64,000 nt of DNA from positions 1 through 64,000 of the forward strand of contig LNDT01000039.1 in the NCBI GenBank assembly GCA_001464715.1, read 5' to 3'. Of the stretch, positions 16,223 through 24,473 are shown piece by piece. Made by a program: the position numbers and the translations under genes. Under the pieces are notes generated by a model. The model searched no databases. It was not told the DNA's origin and saw nothing but the letters and a program-made list of their open reading frames with translations. Position 1 is the first letter of the stretch. Every line of letters starts with the position of its first letter. The DNA comes from Bdellovibrionales bacterium Ga0074137. Its GTDB lineage: Bacteria; Bdellovibrionota; Bdellovibrionia; Bdellovibrionales; JAMPXM01.

Positions 16223-17551
16223 TTACTCTGTACGCGATTCCGAGCCTGTGTCGGAATCTGTTTCGCCGGCAGGGCGTGCAGGAGCTTTCACGCGGGCCAT
16301 AGGCGGCAATTGGTCCACGTGAAACGAATAAAACAGTCGAATTGTTCCATCGTCTTTAACCATTTCTCGAGGCGGGTGCGGAATCCTTCGCGCCTCGCGA
16401 AACGCCAAGATAGGAGCCGCATCGACGTCTTTTGAGCCAGACCCCTCGTGAACAATGGCGCGGATGAATTCGCCCTCGCGGTCCAAGACGATTTCTAAAT
16501 TCGTCATGAAGTCTCTGGCGCCTTCTGGCAGATCGCCGCCACCAAAAATAGCGGCCCGCACATAGCGGACCCAGCGGTGACGAATCTGCTCTTCGATCCG
16601 CGCATAGTACGTGTAGAAAATAAAACGGTCTGTATTGAGGGCCGTGAAATCCCCAATTTGAACATCGTCTGGTAACCGTTCGCCTGTGGTTGAAATCCCG
16701 CGATTCCGCCTGGGATCAGAGGGAAGAATTAATTCTTTCGACGTTTCGGATAATTTCTGTGGCGAATTCTCTGAAACCGCCGCTGTCGAACTTGCTTTCT
16801 CGCGTGGCGCTCGCAAAACATCGCCAAGGCCCTCTTCAAAAATTGAATTGGGAATTATTTCTGGAAGCCGCTCGCGCGACGCCGATTTGCCAGCGGGCTT
16901 TTTTGTGGCCTGATTTTTTGAAGCTTCGCTTGCTGCTGCTTGGTCCGATGAAGCGGAGGGGCGCGCCGCCGGACGAGACTCAGAGAGCGCCAGGTTCTCG
17001 TTTCGATTTTCGGTGAGGCCCGTGGCTCGTGCGCGCGTTTCTTCTTTCACTGTCTGTCGATCTTCGGAAAGAAATCTTCGAACCGGTTTTACATTCAGAG
17101 CCAAAAGATCCTTCGGAAGATCGGCCTTTCGGACGACTTGATTTTCAGCTTTCCACGACGACGGATTTAGTTCTGAAGGCTCGATCCACTCAAGAAGCGC
17201 TGTTCTTTCCAGCGGACGCTCTTCCGCGAAATCGCTGAGGCGCCAAGTGACGACCGAGACAAGGACGTGAAGAAAAATGCTGAGGCTAACTCCTAGGAAA
17301 ACTCGCGCCGCAAAAAGCGTTCGTTCGGCCGCCAAGGATTCATCGGGCGACGGCTGAAACGCGTGATTTCGCACGCGCTCTTTGGTCGGATTCTTCTGTT
17401 GATCTGGTGACTGCAAATGCCCCTCGCACTCGATGCCCTGGACCTGCGCAAAGACCGAACTAAGCCATCGGAAATACGATGGATTCTCATAACGATACAC
17501 CGGCCCTGGGCAATTGTCGAGGACCTCGCGCAGCTCACAACAATGACTCAA
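16223..17551 (-). CDS. TonB-family protein with single membrane anchor
   Basis: Up to 442 residues. A single hydrophobic span (VFLGVSLSIFLHVLVSVV) is followed by a long disordered Ser/Ala/Glu/Arg-rich periplasmic region. The C-terminal domain of about 110 residues reads like TonB: RHRWVRYVRAA, LEIVLDREGEFIRAIVHEGSGSKDVD, ILAFREARRIPHPP. The true start is unclear. The first 50 or so residues of the open frame look non-coding, and candidate starts (TTG or GTG near 17367-17415) place the span near the N terminus as TonB requires. No ExbB/ExbD or receptor lies nearby. Confidence 0.7.
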   Translation of the reverse strand: MSHCCELREVLDNCPGPVYRYENPSYFRWLSSVFAQVQGIECEGHLQSPDQQKNPTKERVRNHAFQPSPDESLAAERTLFAARVFLGVSLSIFLHVLVSVVTWRLSDFAEERPLERTALLEWIEPSELNPSSWKAENQVVRKADLPKDLLALNVKPVRRFLSEDRQTVKEETRARATGLTENRNENLALSESRPAARPSASSDQAAASEASKNQATKKPAGKSASRERLPEIIPNSIFEEGLGDVLRAPREKASSTAAVSENSPQKLSETSKELILPSDPRRNRGISTTGERLPDDVQIGDFTALNTDRFIFYTYYARIEEQIRHRWVRYVRAAIFGGGDLPEGARDFMTNLEIVLDREGEFIRAIVHEGSGSKDVDAAPILAFREARRIPHPPREMVKDDGTIRLFYSFHVDQLPPMARVKAPARPAGETDSDTGSESRTE

Positions 17552-17602
17552 GTTAGGACGTTTTTCGTCCGAAAAGATGACACAGGGGTAGGGGGTATTT
17601 TC

Positions 17603-18148
17603 ATGAATCGCACGTCCAACGTGATCGATATTTCGAAGCGTCGCAAGGGTCGTAACTCAGACGAGGTGGCGACCAAAGGTAGTGCTCCGACCAAAGGCCA
17701 GGCCGAAGCTTCGGTGGTCGATATGACCGAGCGCCGAGAAGCGATTCTCTCCAGCGAGCGCCGGCAGGTGAAGCGAACCATTCTTTCAGAGTTCATCGCG
17801 GCCTTTATTCTGATTCCCGAAAAAGGACTTCAGAAAGTTGCCATCTACGACATCTCGGCCGATGGTATCGGCTTCGATTTGGATCTCTCAAGCGGTGGCT
17901 TGAAAGAAGGAGAAGAAGTCGCGATGCGAGTTTATCTCAATCAGTTCACGTACTTTCCATTCGTCGTTTCTATTTCTAACGTTCGCGCGATTCCCAGCGA
18001 AGGCGTCACTCGCCACGGCTGTGGTTTCATGAAAGCGACCGTCAATGAAGATGCGCTTCGCCACTTCGTCAACTTTATCGAAACTGTCAGCGCTTCGCTT
18101 CGCACCGATCACGGCGACGTCATGGTTAGCGGCCTGAACGGCCGCTAA
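17603..18148 (+). CDS. PilZ-domain c-di-GMP-binding protein
   Basis: 181 residues from the ATG at 17603, which has GGGGG 7 nt upstream; longer in-frame extensions to 17417 overlap the divergent gene and are rejected. Residues 1-50 are a basic, low-complexity lead. The PilZ domain carries both binding motifs: RRQVKR (RxxxR) near residue 53 and DISADGIGF (DxSxxG) near residue 79. It stands alone, divergent from the TonB-like gene. It is a plausible effector for c-di-GMP made by the FHA-GGDEF protein at 11 kb. The output partner is unknown. Confidence 0.85.
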   Translation: MNRTSNVIDISKRRKGRNSDEVATKGSAPTKGQAEASVVDMTERREAILSSERRQVKRTILSEFIAAFILIPEKGLQKVAIYDISADGIGFDLDLSSGGLKEGEEVAMRVYLNQFTYFPFVVSISNVRAIPSEGVTRHGCGFMKATVNEDALRHFVNFIETVSASLRTDHGDVMVSGLNGR

Positions 18149-18160
18149 CCATTCTATTTT
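18124..18160 (+). terminator. Strong hairpin overlapping the PilZ stop codon
   Basis: A perfect 11-bp stem (ggttagcggcc at 18124-18134, ggccgctaacc at 18140-18150) with a 5-nt loop is followed by attctatttt. The stem includes the last codons and the TAA stop (18146-18148), so termination and translation end together. Confidence 0.7.
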
Positions 18161-18371
18161 GTCGCTTCGGCCTCTGGCCTTCGCTGCTTCCCGCACGTCT
18201 GCGTGAAGATTCGGCGGTTGCTCGTCGGCCTCGGTCACTGACCCACGGTCACATTTCTTGTAACGCGCTGCTGTCATCAAGGCGGCGGTTCTACTCCCAG
18301 GGAATGATTTGGTTCGACAAGACCTCGGTCTTGGTCTGCAATCAAATCTGTACGTGGGAGGACCCAATCCA

Positions 18372-19733
18372 GTGGCAGTAGACCCAAAAGTTCTGAACGA
18401 CCGTCCGCCGATTCAAAGTGGAACTCGCAACCGCAAAATCGTCATCGACACCAACGTCATTCTTTTCGACGCTTTGGCTCTGAAGAAATTCAGAGATGCC
18501 GACATTCACATCCCGATCTCGGTGATTGAGGAAGTCGATCGTTTCAAGAGAGATCTTGGCGAAAATGGTCGAAACGCTCGCCAGTTCAGTCGCTTTATCG
18601 ACGAACTTCGAGATCTCGGTCCTTTGGCAAAAGGTGTCGCTCTGGAAGCTGCGAAATCGACAGTCTTCGTCAACGTTGACGTCAACTGGCAGTCGATGCC
18701 TCGAGAGCTTGATCCCGACAAAGCCGACAATCGAATTTTGGCGACGGCTCTTGCTCTTCAAAATCAGTACAAAGATGCTGCTGTCGAGCTTGTCACAAAA
18801 GATATCAATCTTCGCATTCGTGCCGACGTCTATGCGGTCTTCGCAAAAGACTACGAGCCCGAGCGTGTTGAAATCGACGAAATGTATCAGGGCCACCGCG
18901 AGATCGACGTCGAGCCCGCGATCATCGAAGAATTTTACGCAGAAAAAATCATCACCAGTAATACTTTTGCCTTAAAAGCGAATCAGTATGTCGTGATGAA
19001 AGATCTTTCGAATCCGAATCACTCGGCGATCGGTCGCTTCAGCGAAAAAGACAACGGCATTGTTCCGATCATGGTTCCCAACGAATCGATCTGGGGCATT
19101 CACCCACGAAACGTCGAACAGACGTTTGCGATGGATTGCTTACTCAACGATGAGATTCTTTTCGTGTCGCTGGTCGGAAAAGCAGGAACGGGAAAAACGC
19201 TGATGGCTTTGGCCGCAGGTCTTTTCAAGACGCTTGATGAAGGTCGTTTTCAGCGACTTCTTGTCAGCCGTCCGATTTTCCCAATGGGCCGAGACATCGG
19301 TTACCTGCCAGGCGATGTTGAGCAAAAATTGAATCCTTGGATGCAGCCGATTTTCGACAACGTCGAATTTCTGATGGGTGCTGATAAAAAAGCGGCGGGC
19401 CGCGCTCAAGAATTGATCAATCAAGGGATGCTCAATATCGAGCCGCTCACGTACATTCGTGGACGCTCGATTCCGAACCAATACTTGATTGTCGATGAGG
19501 CGCAGAACCTCACGCCCCACGAAATTAAAACAATCGTGACGCGCGCGGGGCAGGGGACAAAAGTCGTCTTGACCGGCGATGCGTATCAGATCGACAACCC
19601 CTACGTCGATAGCGCCACTTCGGGTTTGACCTACTCGGTCGAACGCATGAAGGGTCAGCGCCTTTCGGCTCACGTTTCTCTTTCTAAAGGAGAACGCTCG
19701 GAGCTGGCGGAACTGGCGGCGAATATTCTTTAA
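18372..19733 (+). CDS. PIN-PhoH ATPase (YlaK type)
   Basis: About 453 residues from the GTG at 18372, which has GGGAGG 10 nt upstream; the frame opens with TTG at 18309. An N-terminal PIN RNase domain (IDTNVILFDALAL, ISVIEEVDRFK, DNRILATAL) has the conserved acidic residues. A PhoH P-loop ATPase domain follows: SLVGKAGTGKTLMALAAG Walker A, NQYLIVDEAQNLTPHEIK Walker B, and KVVLTGDAYQID. PIN-PhoH fusions act as RNA helicase-nucleases in the cases studied. It is not part of a visible operon, since a terminator-like hairpin follows. Confidence 0.9.
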   Translation: MAVDPKVLNDRPPIQSGTRNRKIVIDTNVILFDALALKKFRDADIHIPISVIEEVDRFKRDLGENGRNARQFSRFIDELRDLGPLAKGVALEAAKSTVFVNVDVNWQSMPRELDPDKADNRILATALALQNQYKDAAVELVTKDINLRIRADVYAVFAKDYEPERVEIDEMYQGHREIDVEPAIIEEFYAEKIITSNTFALKANQYVVMKDLSNPNHSAIGRFSEKDNGIVPIMVPNESIWGIHPRNVEQTFAMDCLLNDEILFVSLVGKAGTGKTLMALAAGLFKTLDEGRFQRLLVSRPIFPMGRDIGYLPGDVEQKLNPWMQPIFDNVEFLMGADKKAAGRAQELINQGMLNIEPLTYIRGRSIPNQYLIVDEAQNLTPHEIKTIVTRAGQGTKVVLTGDAYQIDNPYVDSATSGLTYSVERMKGQRLSAHVSLSKGERSELAELAANIL

Positions 19734-19746
19734 CCTGGGCACTTTA

Positions 19747-19766
19747 AAAGGCCCACTCGGGCCTTT
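19747..19766 (+). terminator. Terminator-like hairpin after phoH-type gene
   Basis: An 8-bp stem (aaaggccc at 19747-19754, gggccttt at 19759-19766) with a 4-nt loop lies between the ATPase gene and the isomerase gene. Only three T follow, within the stem end, so efficiency is doubtful. Confidence 0.45.
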
Positions 19767-19782
19767 GTGCTTAGGAGCGTCC

Positions 19783-20268
19783 ATGGTCGTAAATCTGAAC
19801 CCACGCGTTGTTAGTTTTCACTACACACTAAAAAATGCCGCCGGCGAACAGCTTGAGAGTTCGTTCGGCAGTGATCCGTTGATGTTTCTTGAGGGCTCGG
19901 GACAAATTATTCCCGGTCTTGAAGAAGCGATCAAAATGCTTTCGGTCGGCGACAAAAAAGTCATCACCGTAAAAGCCGCCGAAGCGTACGGCGAAATCGA
20001 AGAAGAGATGATCGTTGAAGTTCCCAAAGATCGTCTTCCAAAAAAAGACGTCGAAGTCGGCGACCGTTTTCACGCCGATGCGGGCGACGGCCACGCGCAG
20101 GTCGTCCAAGTGACAATGGTCACCGAGACGCACGTCACGATCGACGGCAATCACCCTCTAGCCGGTCAAGACCTGACGTTCGAGGTGCAAATCGATTCGA
20201 CCCGCGAAGCGACCCAAGAAGAACTTCAGCACGGTCACGCGCACGGACCTGGTGGGCACAACCACTAG
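19783..20268 (+). CDS. slyD: FKBP-type peptidyl-prolyl isomerase, SlyD-like
   Basis: 161 residues from the ATG at 19783, preceded by AGGAG at 6 nt. The FKBP half (VVSFHYTLKNAAGEQLESS, MFLEGSGQIIPGLEEAI) is split by the insert-in-flap chaperone domain, as in SlyD. The C terminus is His-rich (HGHAHGPGGHNH), resembling the metal-binding tail that lets SlyD donate nickel to hydrogenase. No nickel enzyme is visible here. It is cytoplasmic, as there is no signal peptide. Confidence 0.88.
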   Translation: MVVNLNPRVVSFHYTLKNAAGEQLESSFGSDPLMFLEGSGQIIPGLEEAIKMLSVGDKKVITVKAAEAYGEIEEEMIVEVPKDRLPKKDVEVGDRFHADAGDGHAQVVQVTMVTETHVTIDGNHPLAGQDLTFEVQIDSTREATQEELQHGHAHGPGGHNH

Positions 20269-20337
20269 GCTTCGGGCCTGCACCACCTCAATAAGGGCTC
20301 GACTTGCTCCAAGTGGATGGAGTGTTAGAATTCAGAT

Positions 20338-21612
20338 ATGCAGGTGTCACTAATCGAGCGCTTCCTATTGATTGTGGGTCTGCTTTCATCTGCGAAATGG
20401 GCGTAAGCTCAGTCCCTCAACGGCCAGTTTCTTGAGACCAAGTCTTCTTATCGGTTTTCAATAGAAGACAAGGAAAGGGACAGCGGAATCGGAAGTGCTC
20501 TTTCCGCTGTGCGCAGATATGGTGTCGGCCCCGCCGAATGTTCTTTGGTTGTTACATCTAAATCGTGTCATGCGCTGACCGCGGCTCATTGTCTCAAGGC
20601 TGTCCTGGAGAAGGATGAAAAGATAACTTGGCAGAAGCTTTCCCCGGTAAAGCGCCCCTTGAGAATGGGACGGGTTAAAGATGGCGTCCTGCCGTACGAT
20701 CTAGATATCGGCAATACGCTTAAGTTCAAAATTCTTACCGACGGTGAGGGCAGTCGCGCCGTTGACAGAGGCCAATCAACCGAGCTGACACCCGCCCAGA
20801 TCGAAAGCTTTGAAATTCAACAGCGGATTGACCGGCACAATCGCACGAGAAAAGCGGATGCTCCTTTGGCAACGGGAGTTGAAGTTTCTGTCGATAGAAG
20901 ACCTGCAAAAATTTTGGCGATGGGTCAGGGGTTTGCAAGTTGTGACGTTTTTCCTGCCGATTTAGAATCGGTCCGACGTGGTTCTTCCAAGGACCAGGCC
21001 TTTAGAGGCGGCGCGATGAGTGATCCGGATTCTCACTTCAAGTTTGTCAGTGAAAGTCGAACGTTGGGTCTTGCGGATTTCGCACTGTTGAAGCTGCCGG
21101 ATGAAAGTTGCTCCTGTGTGAAGACGGGGAGTTTGGCCGACAATGAAAATGTTGTTGTTGCTGGCTTCTCTCACGATGCTGTAGCGCCGGGCGCATCAAG
21201 ACCGGACGCCATAGTAGGCAGACTCGACGGCGAGTCCGTTCCATATGCTTACGGCGAGCAATGTTATGTTTTTGGTAGCTCGACTGAGATTTTGGCGCGC
21301 AACTTGAATTTTTTTGAGAAATTCGCCGTCTATGCGACTGTCGGTTCTCATTTTCAACAGGTCGACGACATCTATCGAAGTATGATGAAACATTTAAAAA
21401 GCCGGCTCATCGTTACGACGGCTCGAGCAGCACCCGGTTCTTCCGGTGGTGCAATGCTCAATAGTTCGGGCCAACTTGCTGGAATTATAACCAGTGGTGT
21501 GATGCATGCTTCAGGTAAGAAAGCGGCCGGTATCCGTATTGATGAATTAAAAGATCAACTGAAGGCTATGATCGGCGAAGAAGCTTTGGGCGCCGCTTTT
21601 CAGTGCGATTGA
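20338..21612 (+). pseudogene. Secreted trypsin-like serine protease interrupted by in-frame stop at the signal cleavage site
   Basis: An ATG at 20338 opens a typical signal peptide (MQVSLIERFLLIVGLLSSA, then KWA) that meets TAA at 20404-20406. The same frame then continues open, without a shift, into a complete trypsin-fold protease to 21612. Catalytic residues are intact: His in ALTAAHC, Asp in LADFALL, Ser in APGSSGGAM. The stop occupies the middle position of an Ala-x-Ala cleavage motif (codons GCG TAA GCT), so one base change disables export. Translation could restart at GTG 20509 but would give an unexported enzyme. It is either a recent nonsense mutation, a sequencing error, or stop suppression. 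Confidence 0.75.
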
Positions 21613-21629
21613 TAAATTGCGCGTGACTA

Positions 21630-21652
21630 TGAGCCCACGGGCTGTGGGCTCA
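21630..21652. terminator. Hairpin between convergent genes
   Basis: A 9-bp perfect stem (tgagcccac at 21630-21638, gtgggctca at 21644-21652) with a 5-nt loop lies between the protease gene and the minus-strand secreted-protein gene. It probably acts as a shared terminator, although the downstream T content is low. Confidence 0.5.
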
Positions 21653-21673
21653 CCTCTAAATAACGCTATCGGT

Positions 21674-22228
21674 TTAATTAACAGCGGTGAAAGCGGGGTA
21701 GATCAATTCAACCCGTTCTGAAACCGCTGGATTTGCCGCCGAAGGTTTAGTTCCCAAGAAAACCGCTTCGTCGGTACCGAAAGTCAGACTGCCGATCGAA
21801 GCACCAAGCTTCAGATTTTTTATGACAATCGTTCCGCCAGACTTGTGAACGTCTTGCGCCGAGCCGCCGTCGATCTGAACTTTTCCGTCGATGATGAAGT
21901 CCGTCCATCGATCAAACAGGCCGGCTTTGGCTTCCAGAAAAAACTCGGTACCACCGGCCTGGCGGAATGGGGCCGAAAACGCCATTTGGAATGAATTGAC
22001 GAGAGTCTTCGTCGTCTTGTCTCGGTAGATCATGAGCGTTCGGCACTCGGGTGTTGCGATATCTGTTCGGCAGAAGAAGTAAGTTTTTGCGACTTCGTGC
22101 TGACTGAGGAATGTGTCGATGGTTTTTTGGCCGGCGGCGATATCGACGGTGCTAGCATGGGCCGACGAGGCCACGGCAAAAGAGGAACCAAGAACTAAGG
22201 CGAGAGCGATTTGGACGATGGCTTTCAT
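21674..22228 (-). CDS. Secreted protein of unknown function
   Basis: 184 residues from the ATG at 22228, chosen because GGAG lies about 6 nt upstream and it begins the signal peptide (KAIVQIALALVLGSSFAVA, ending SSAHA). The mature protein has two cysteines close together (FCRTDIATPEC), which may form a disulfide, and is rich in beta-type segments. I recognise no domain. The 173 nt upstream of it carry its promoter region and no gene. Confidence 0.65.
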   Translation of the reverse strand: MKAIVQIALALVLGSSFAVASSAHASTVDIAAGQKTIDTFLSQHEVAKTYFFCRTDIATPECRTLMIYRDKTTKTLVNSFQMAFSAPFRQAGGTEFFLEAKAGLFDRWTDFIIDGKVQIDGGSAQDVHKSGGTIVIKNLKLGASIGSLTFGTDEAVFLGTKPSAANPAVSERVELIYPAFTAVN

Positions 22229-22401
22229 ATTTTTCTCCAAGGTTTGGATGTTTGAAGTGCGAACGCACCTCGAACGCTATTTTGCCCCTTCGTCTTCTTG
22301 TAAATAACTTTATCTATTTTCGATTAAGTGATCGACCGCGTCGATGCACTGATTTCTGGTTCAGTAAATCTGCGCACGCGCAACGCGCCGGCAATGTAAG
22401 C

Positions 22402-22731
22402 CTACGGAGTTTCAGTCCCCGTCTTTGTCGACACCGCAATTATTCGGAAGTCAGACCAGCTGGCCTTCAGCGCCCATCGCAAGGCAAGTCCTTGCGAAAT
22501 GAACCAAAGGGCCATTGATAAAAACCACACGGCGAAAAAAATCGGCATCTGCTTTGGATCCATCGGCGCTGGCGGTTCGCCAGGTTTCGGGAACGGAATC
22601 ATCGCGAAGAAGGCGATCATAAGTAGAGTCATCGGCGGCATAAGTAGAATCCATCCGCGCCATAAAAAAGACCAAAGAACCTTGAGGCTTTGTCCCATCG
22701 TGAGTTCAATTCGATTTGTTTCCAAGTTCAT
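22402..22731 (-). CDS. Small two-span membrane protein, unknown
   Basis: 109 residues, ATG with GGAG 9 nt upstream. Two hydrophobic segments (WILLMPPMTLLMIAFFAMI near residue 27 and MPIFFAVWFLSMALWFI near residue 62) are separated by a Pro-rich loop. No signal peptide or motif is recognised. It lies in a run of small membrane-protein genes next to the rhs locus, so it may be accessory. Confidence 0.6.
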   Translation of the reverse strand: MNLETNRIELTMGQSLKVLWSFLWRGWILLMPPMTLLMIAFFAMIPFPKPGEPPAPMDPKQMPIFFAVWFLSMALWFISQGLALRWALKASWSDFRIIAVSTKTGTETP

Positions 22732-22854
22732 TAGTATCTTCTCCTTATTGAGAGTTGTTAAGCAGGCCGTTCGCGACTCAGACGAAATTGTGCTACTGCC
22801 ATCAGACCAAACTTCAACTGGGCATGTATTTTCCCGCCATTATTTTCCATTGAA

Positions 22855-23223
22855 TCACTCTTGAAGCAGATCGATCGGAGTCGCGTGATCGATGGCTAAT
22901 TCGGCGACTTTTATTAGCCATATTCCATCGACGGTCTCTAGTTTGACGTAGGCGTCACCGGACTCAAGCTCGCCGTTCAATATAACTTTGAGTGTCGCTA
23001 CGCCTTCTTTGCCCCGATATTTGATCGAGTAGTTTAAACCGAGTCGACTCGACTTGATGCGACCAAGTTTTTTCACCACGCTCGTATTGGTGCTTAGAAA
23101 ACTCTCTGCGGTCCGAAGCGCATCGCTAGTTGCAGCCAGGTAGTAACTTACGATCACCCCGCCGATAGTAACGGCGCTGAGTATTGCTAGGTATCTCGTC
23201 TTGTTAAATTTCTTTTTCACCAT
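22855..23223 (-). CDS. Small membrane-anchored protein, possibly Coa1-like
   Basis: 122 residues. A basic N terminus (MVKKKFNKTR) leads into one membrane span (YLAILSAVTIGGVIVSYYLA), then a 90-residue domain with YSIKYRGKEGVATLKVILNG and WLIKVAELAID. This pattern of one span followed by a small glycine-bearing beta domain recalls the Coa1/TIM21-like family, but the match is by eye and weak. No respiratory genes are near. Confidence 0.5.
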   Translation of the reverse strand: MVKKKFNKTRYLAILSAVTIGGVIVSYYLAATSDALRTAESFLSTNTSVVKKLGRIKSSRLGLNYSIKYRGKEGVATLKVILNGELESGDAYVKLETVDGIWLIKVAELAIDHATPIDLLQE

Positions 23224-23329
23224 TCGAATGTCGCCTATCCTTCAGCCCCTTCGCCGAAGCTCCGATGCCTGCCGATATTGGATTCAAGTAGAACTGTCGT
23301 CCGTAATGATGGGGCTAGCTCTTTTCTCT

Positions 23330-23407
23330 AAAACCGTTGTACGCCATCACTTCGCGGACGATGCCCAAGCGCTTCGCTGTGAGAAGTGCTGACGTGGTGT
23401 CGCGGCC
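23330..23407 (-). pseudogene. Vestigial rhs fragment
   Basis: About 78 bp closely match 26998-27073 inside the large rhs gene. Translated, it reads RDTTSALLTAKRLGIVREV followed by MAYNGF, against RDTTSGLLTEKRLGIVREV and MSYNGF in the intact protein. It is flanked by unrelated sequence on both sides and is the remnant of a former rhs copy or cassette. Confidence 0.75.
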
Positions 23408-23493
23408 AAATTCGCCCAAAATATGACCCACCTTTCGAGCGGAAACACAGATATGGTGGAAACGTAAGCACCTAAGCAAGCCCGCTGAAAAGT

Positions 23494-23808
23494 TCATCGG
23501 CGGTTTAGATGGGCCCCACAATTCGGACATTTGTCGTCAATCGGATATAATACATTTCGCAAGCTGTTGATATACTGACGACAGTAGGGGCAACTAGCAG
23601 TCCGATATTCAAAGAAAGCCTTCACAGATAAGAAAAAAAACAGAACTGCTAATGCGGAAACAAAATAGTACAGAACATCGCTTGGATAGAGAGCGCGCAC
23701 AATTTTTCCAAGAGTAAAAGGTGTAGCTAATGTGAGGAACATGAATAAATATCCACGAAAGTAGTTTCGTCGGTACTTTTTCCAGAAATCTGATTTTAAA
23801 TCGCCCAT
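23494..23808 (-). CDS. Two-span membrane protein with C-terminal zinc ribbon, candidate immunity protein
   Basis: 104 residues; AGGA lies about 7 nt before the start. Two hydrophobic spans (YLFMFLTLATPFTLGKIV near residue 20, and VLYYFVSALAVLFFFLSV near residue 45) are followed by a CPYC...CPNC zinc ribbon at the C terminus. It begins 1 nt after the stop of the glycine-rich small protein gene. Layout and domain order match the protein at 24147-24473, though the sequences have diverged. Small membrane proteins directly following variable Rhs tips are typically immunity proteins; that role is inference here. Confidence 0.6.
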   Translation of the reverse strand: MGDLKSDFWKKYRRNYFRGYLFMFLTLATPFTLGKIVRALYPSDVLYYFVSALAVLFFFLSVKAFFEYRTASCPYCRQYINSLRNVLYPIDDKCPNCGAHLNRR

Positions 23809-23809
23809 T

Positions 23810-24115
23810 CTAGAGTCCTAACCATGATTGTAGTGAACTTCCGAGGTTACCTTGGCTGATCAAGTTAACGTTCGTATTGCTGTAGGTGCCATAAGCAGCA
23901 ACGCCAGCGCCGACTCCTGTGAATTGAAGCGATCCAGAGAACGTAGGCCCAGCTTCGCCGAAAGTGACTTGTCCAGACGCCCCAGCTAATCCGATGCCGG
24001 CAGCTGCGCCTGCACCAAAAGATCCGCCGGCGAGATCACAGACGCTTGTCGACAAACCCGGCGATATAGAAAATCCACTGATCGATAGAAAATAGTTTGG
24101 CTTTAAATTTGCCAT
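23810..24115 (-). CDS. Glycine-rich small protein, candidate toxin-tip relative
   Basis: 101 residues with its own ribosome site (GGGA, 7 nt). There is no Sec signal. The composition is extreme: long Gly/Ala/Ser stretches (GAGAAAGIGLAGASG, GVGAGVAAYGTYS), close in style to the orphan Rhs tip upstream (GAGFSAGIGLTYSSQ). It is directly followed by a membrane zinc-ribbon gene, repeating the tip-plus-partner arrangement. It may be a displaced tip that lost its Rhs portion, or a stand-alone effector. No known family is recognised. Confidence 0.5.
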   Translation of the reverse strand: MANLKPNYFLSISGFSISPGLSTSVCDLAGGSFGAGAAAGIGLAGASGQVTFGEAGPTFSGSLQFTGVGAGVAAYGTYSNTNVNLISQGNLGSSLQSWLGL

Positions 24116-24146
24116 TTCGAAGTCCCAAATATGATCGGGTGAACTT

Positions 24147-24473
24147 TCATCGCTCTTTCAATGAGTAGTTTTGCGATTGAATCTCGTCAGGATGGGCGTG
24201 TGCATTTAGGCCACAATGCAGACACTTTGATGTTAGAACGTTACCATATGCGGTTCGTAGAATATAATTACGACCGCATCTCGGGCATTTAAATTTGGCG
24301 TAGTAGCTGGCGCTAGCAATGACAAGCAATAGCGTAAAAGCGAAACCGCCATACGCAGGCCATTCTAGTGCGACCTCCCACGTAATCATGATCGGAATGA
24401 ATGCGAGGACTGCCGACCAGAACAATACTTTTCTCGTCCGATACTGTTGCCAGTGGGCTGTCACTGCATTCAT
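24147..24473 (-). CDS. Two-span membrane protein with C-terminal zinc ribbon, coupled to orphan Rhs tip
   Basis: 108 residues. The ATG at 24473 overlaps the TGA of the orphan tip (ATGA) and has AGGAG 7 nt upstream, so it is translationally coupled to that tip. Two membrane spans (VLFWSAVLAFIPIMITW and GGFAFTLLLVIASASYYA) precede CPRC...CLHC. A longer in-frame version from 24560 lies inside the tip gene and is rejected. It is paralogous in layout to the protein at 23494. It is the best candidate for a specific immunity partner of the orphan tip. Confidence 0.65.
   Translation of the reverse strand: MNAVTAHWQQYRTRKVLFWSAVLAFIPIMITWEVALEWPAYGGFAFTLLLVIASASYYAKFKCPRCGRNYILRTAYGNVLTSKCLHCGLNAHAHPDEIQSQNYSLKER

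Noticed and set aside
18309-18371. N-terminal extension of the PIN-PhoH protein
   Set aside because: It depends on a TTG without a ribosome site; the GTG at 18372 has GGGAGG at a good distance.
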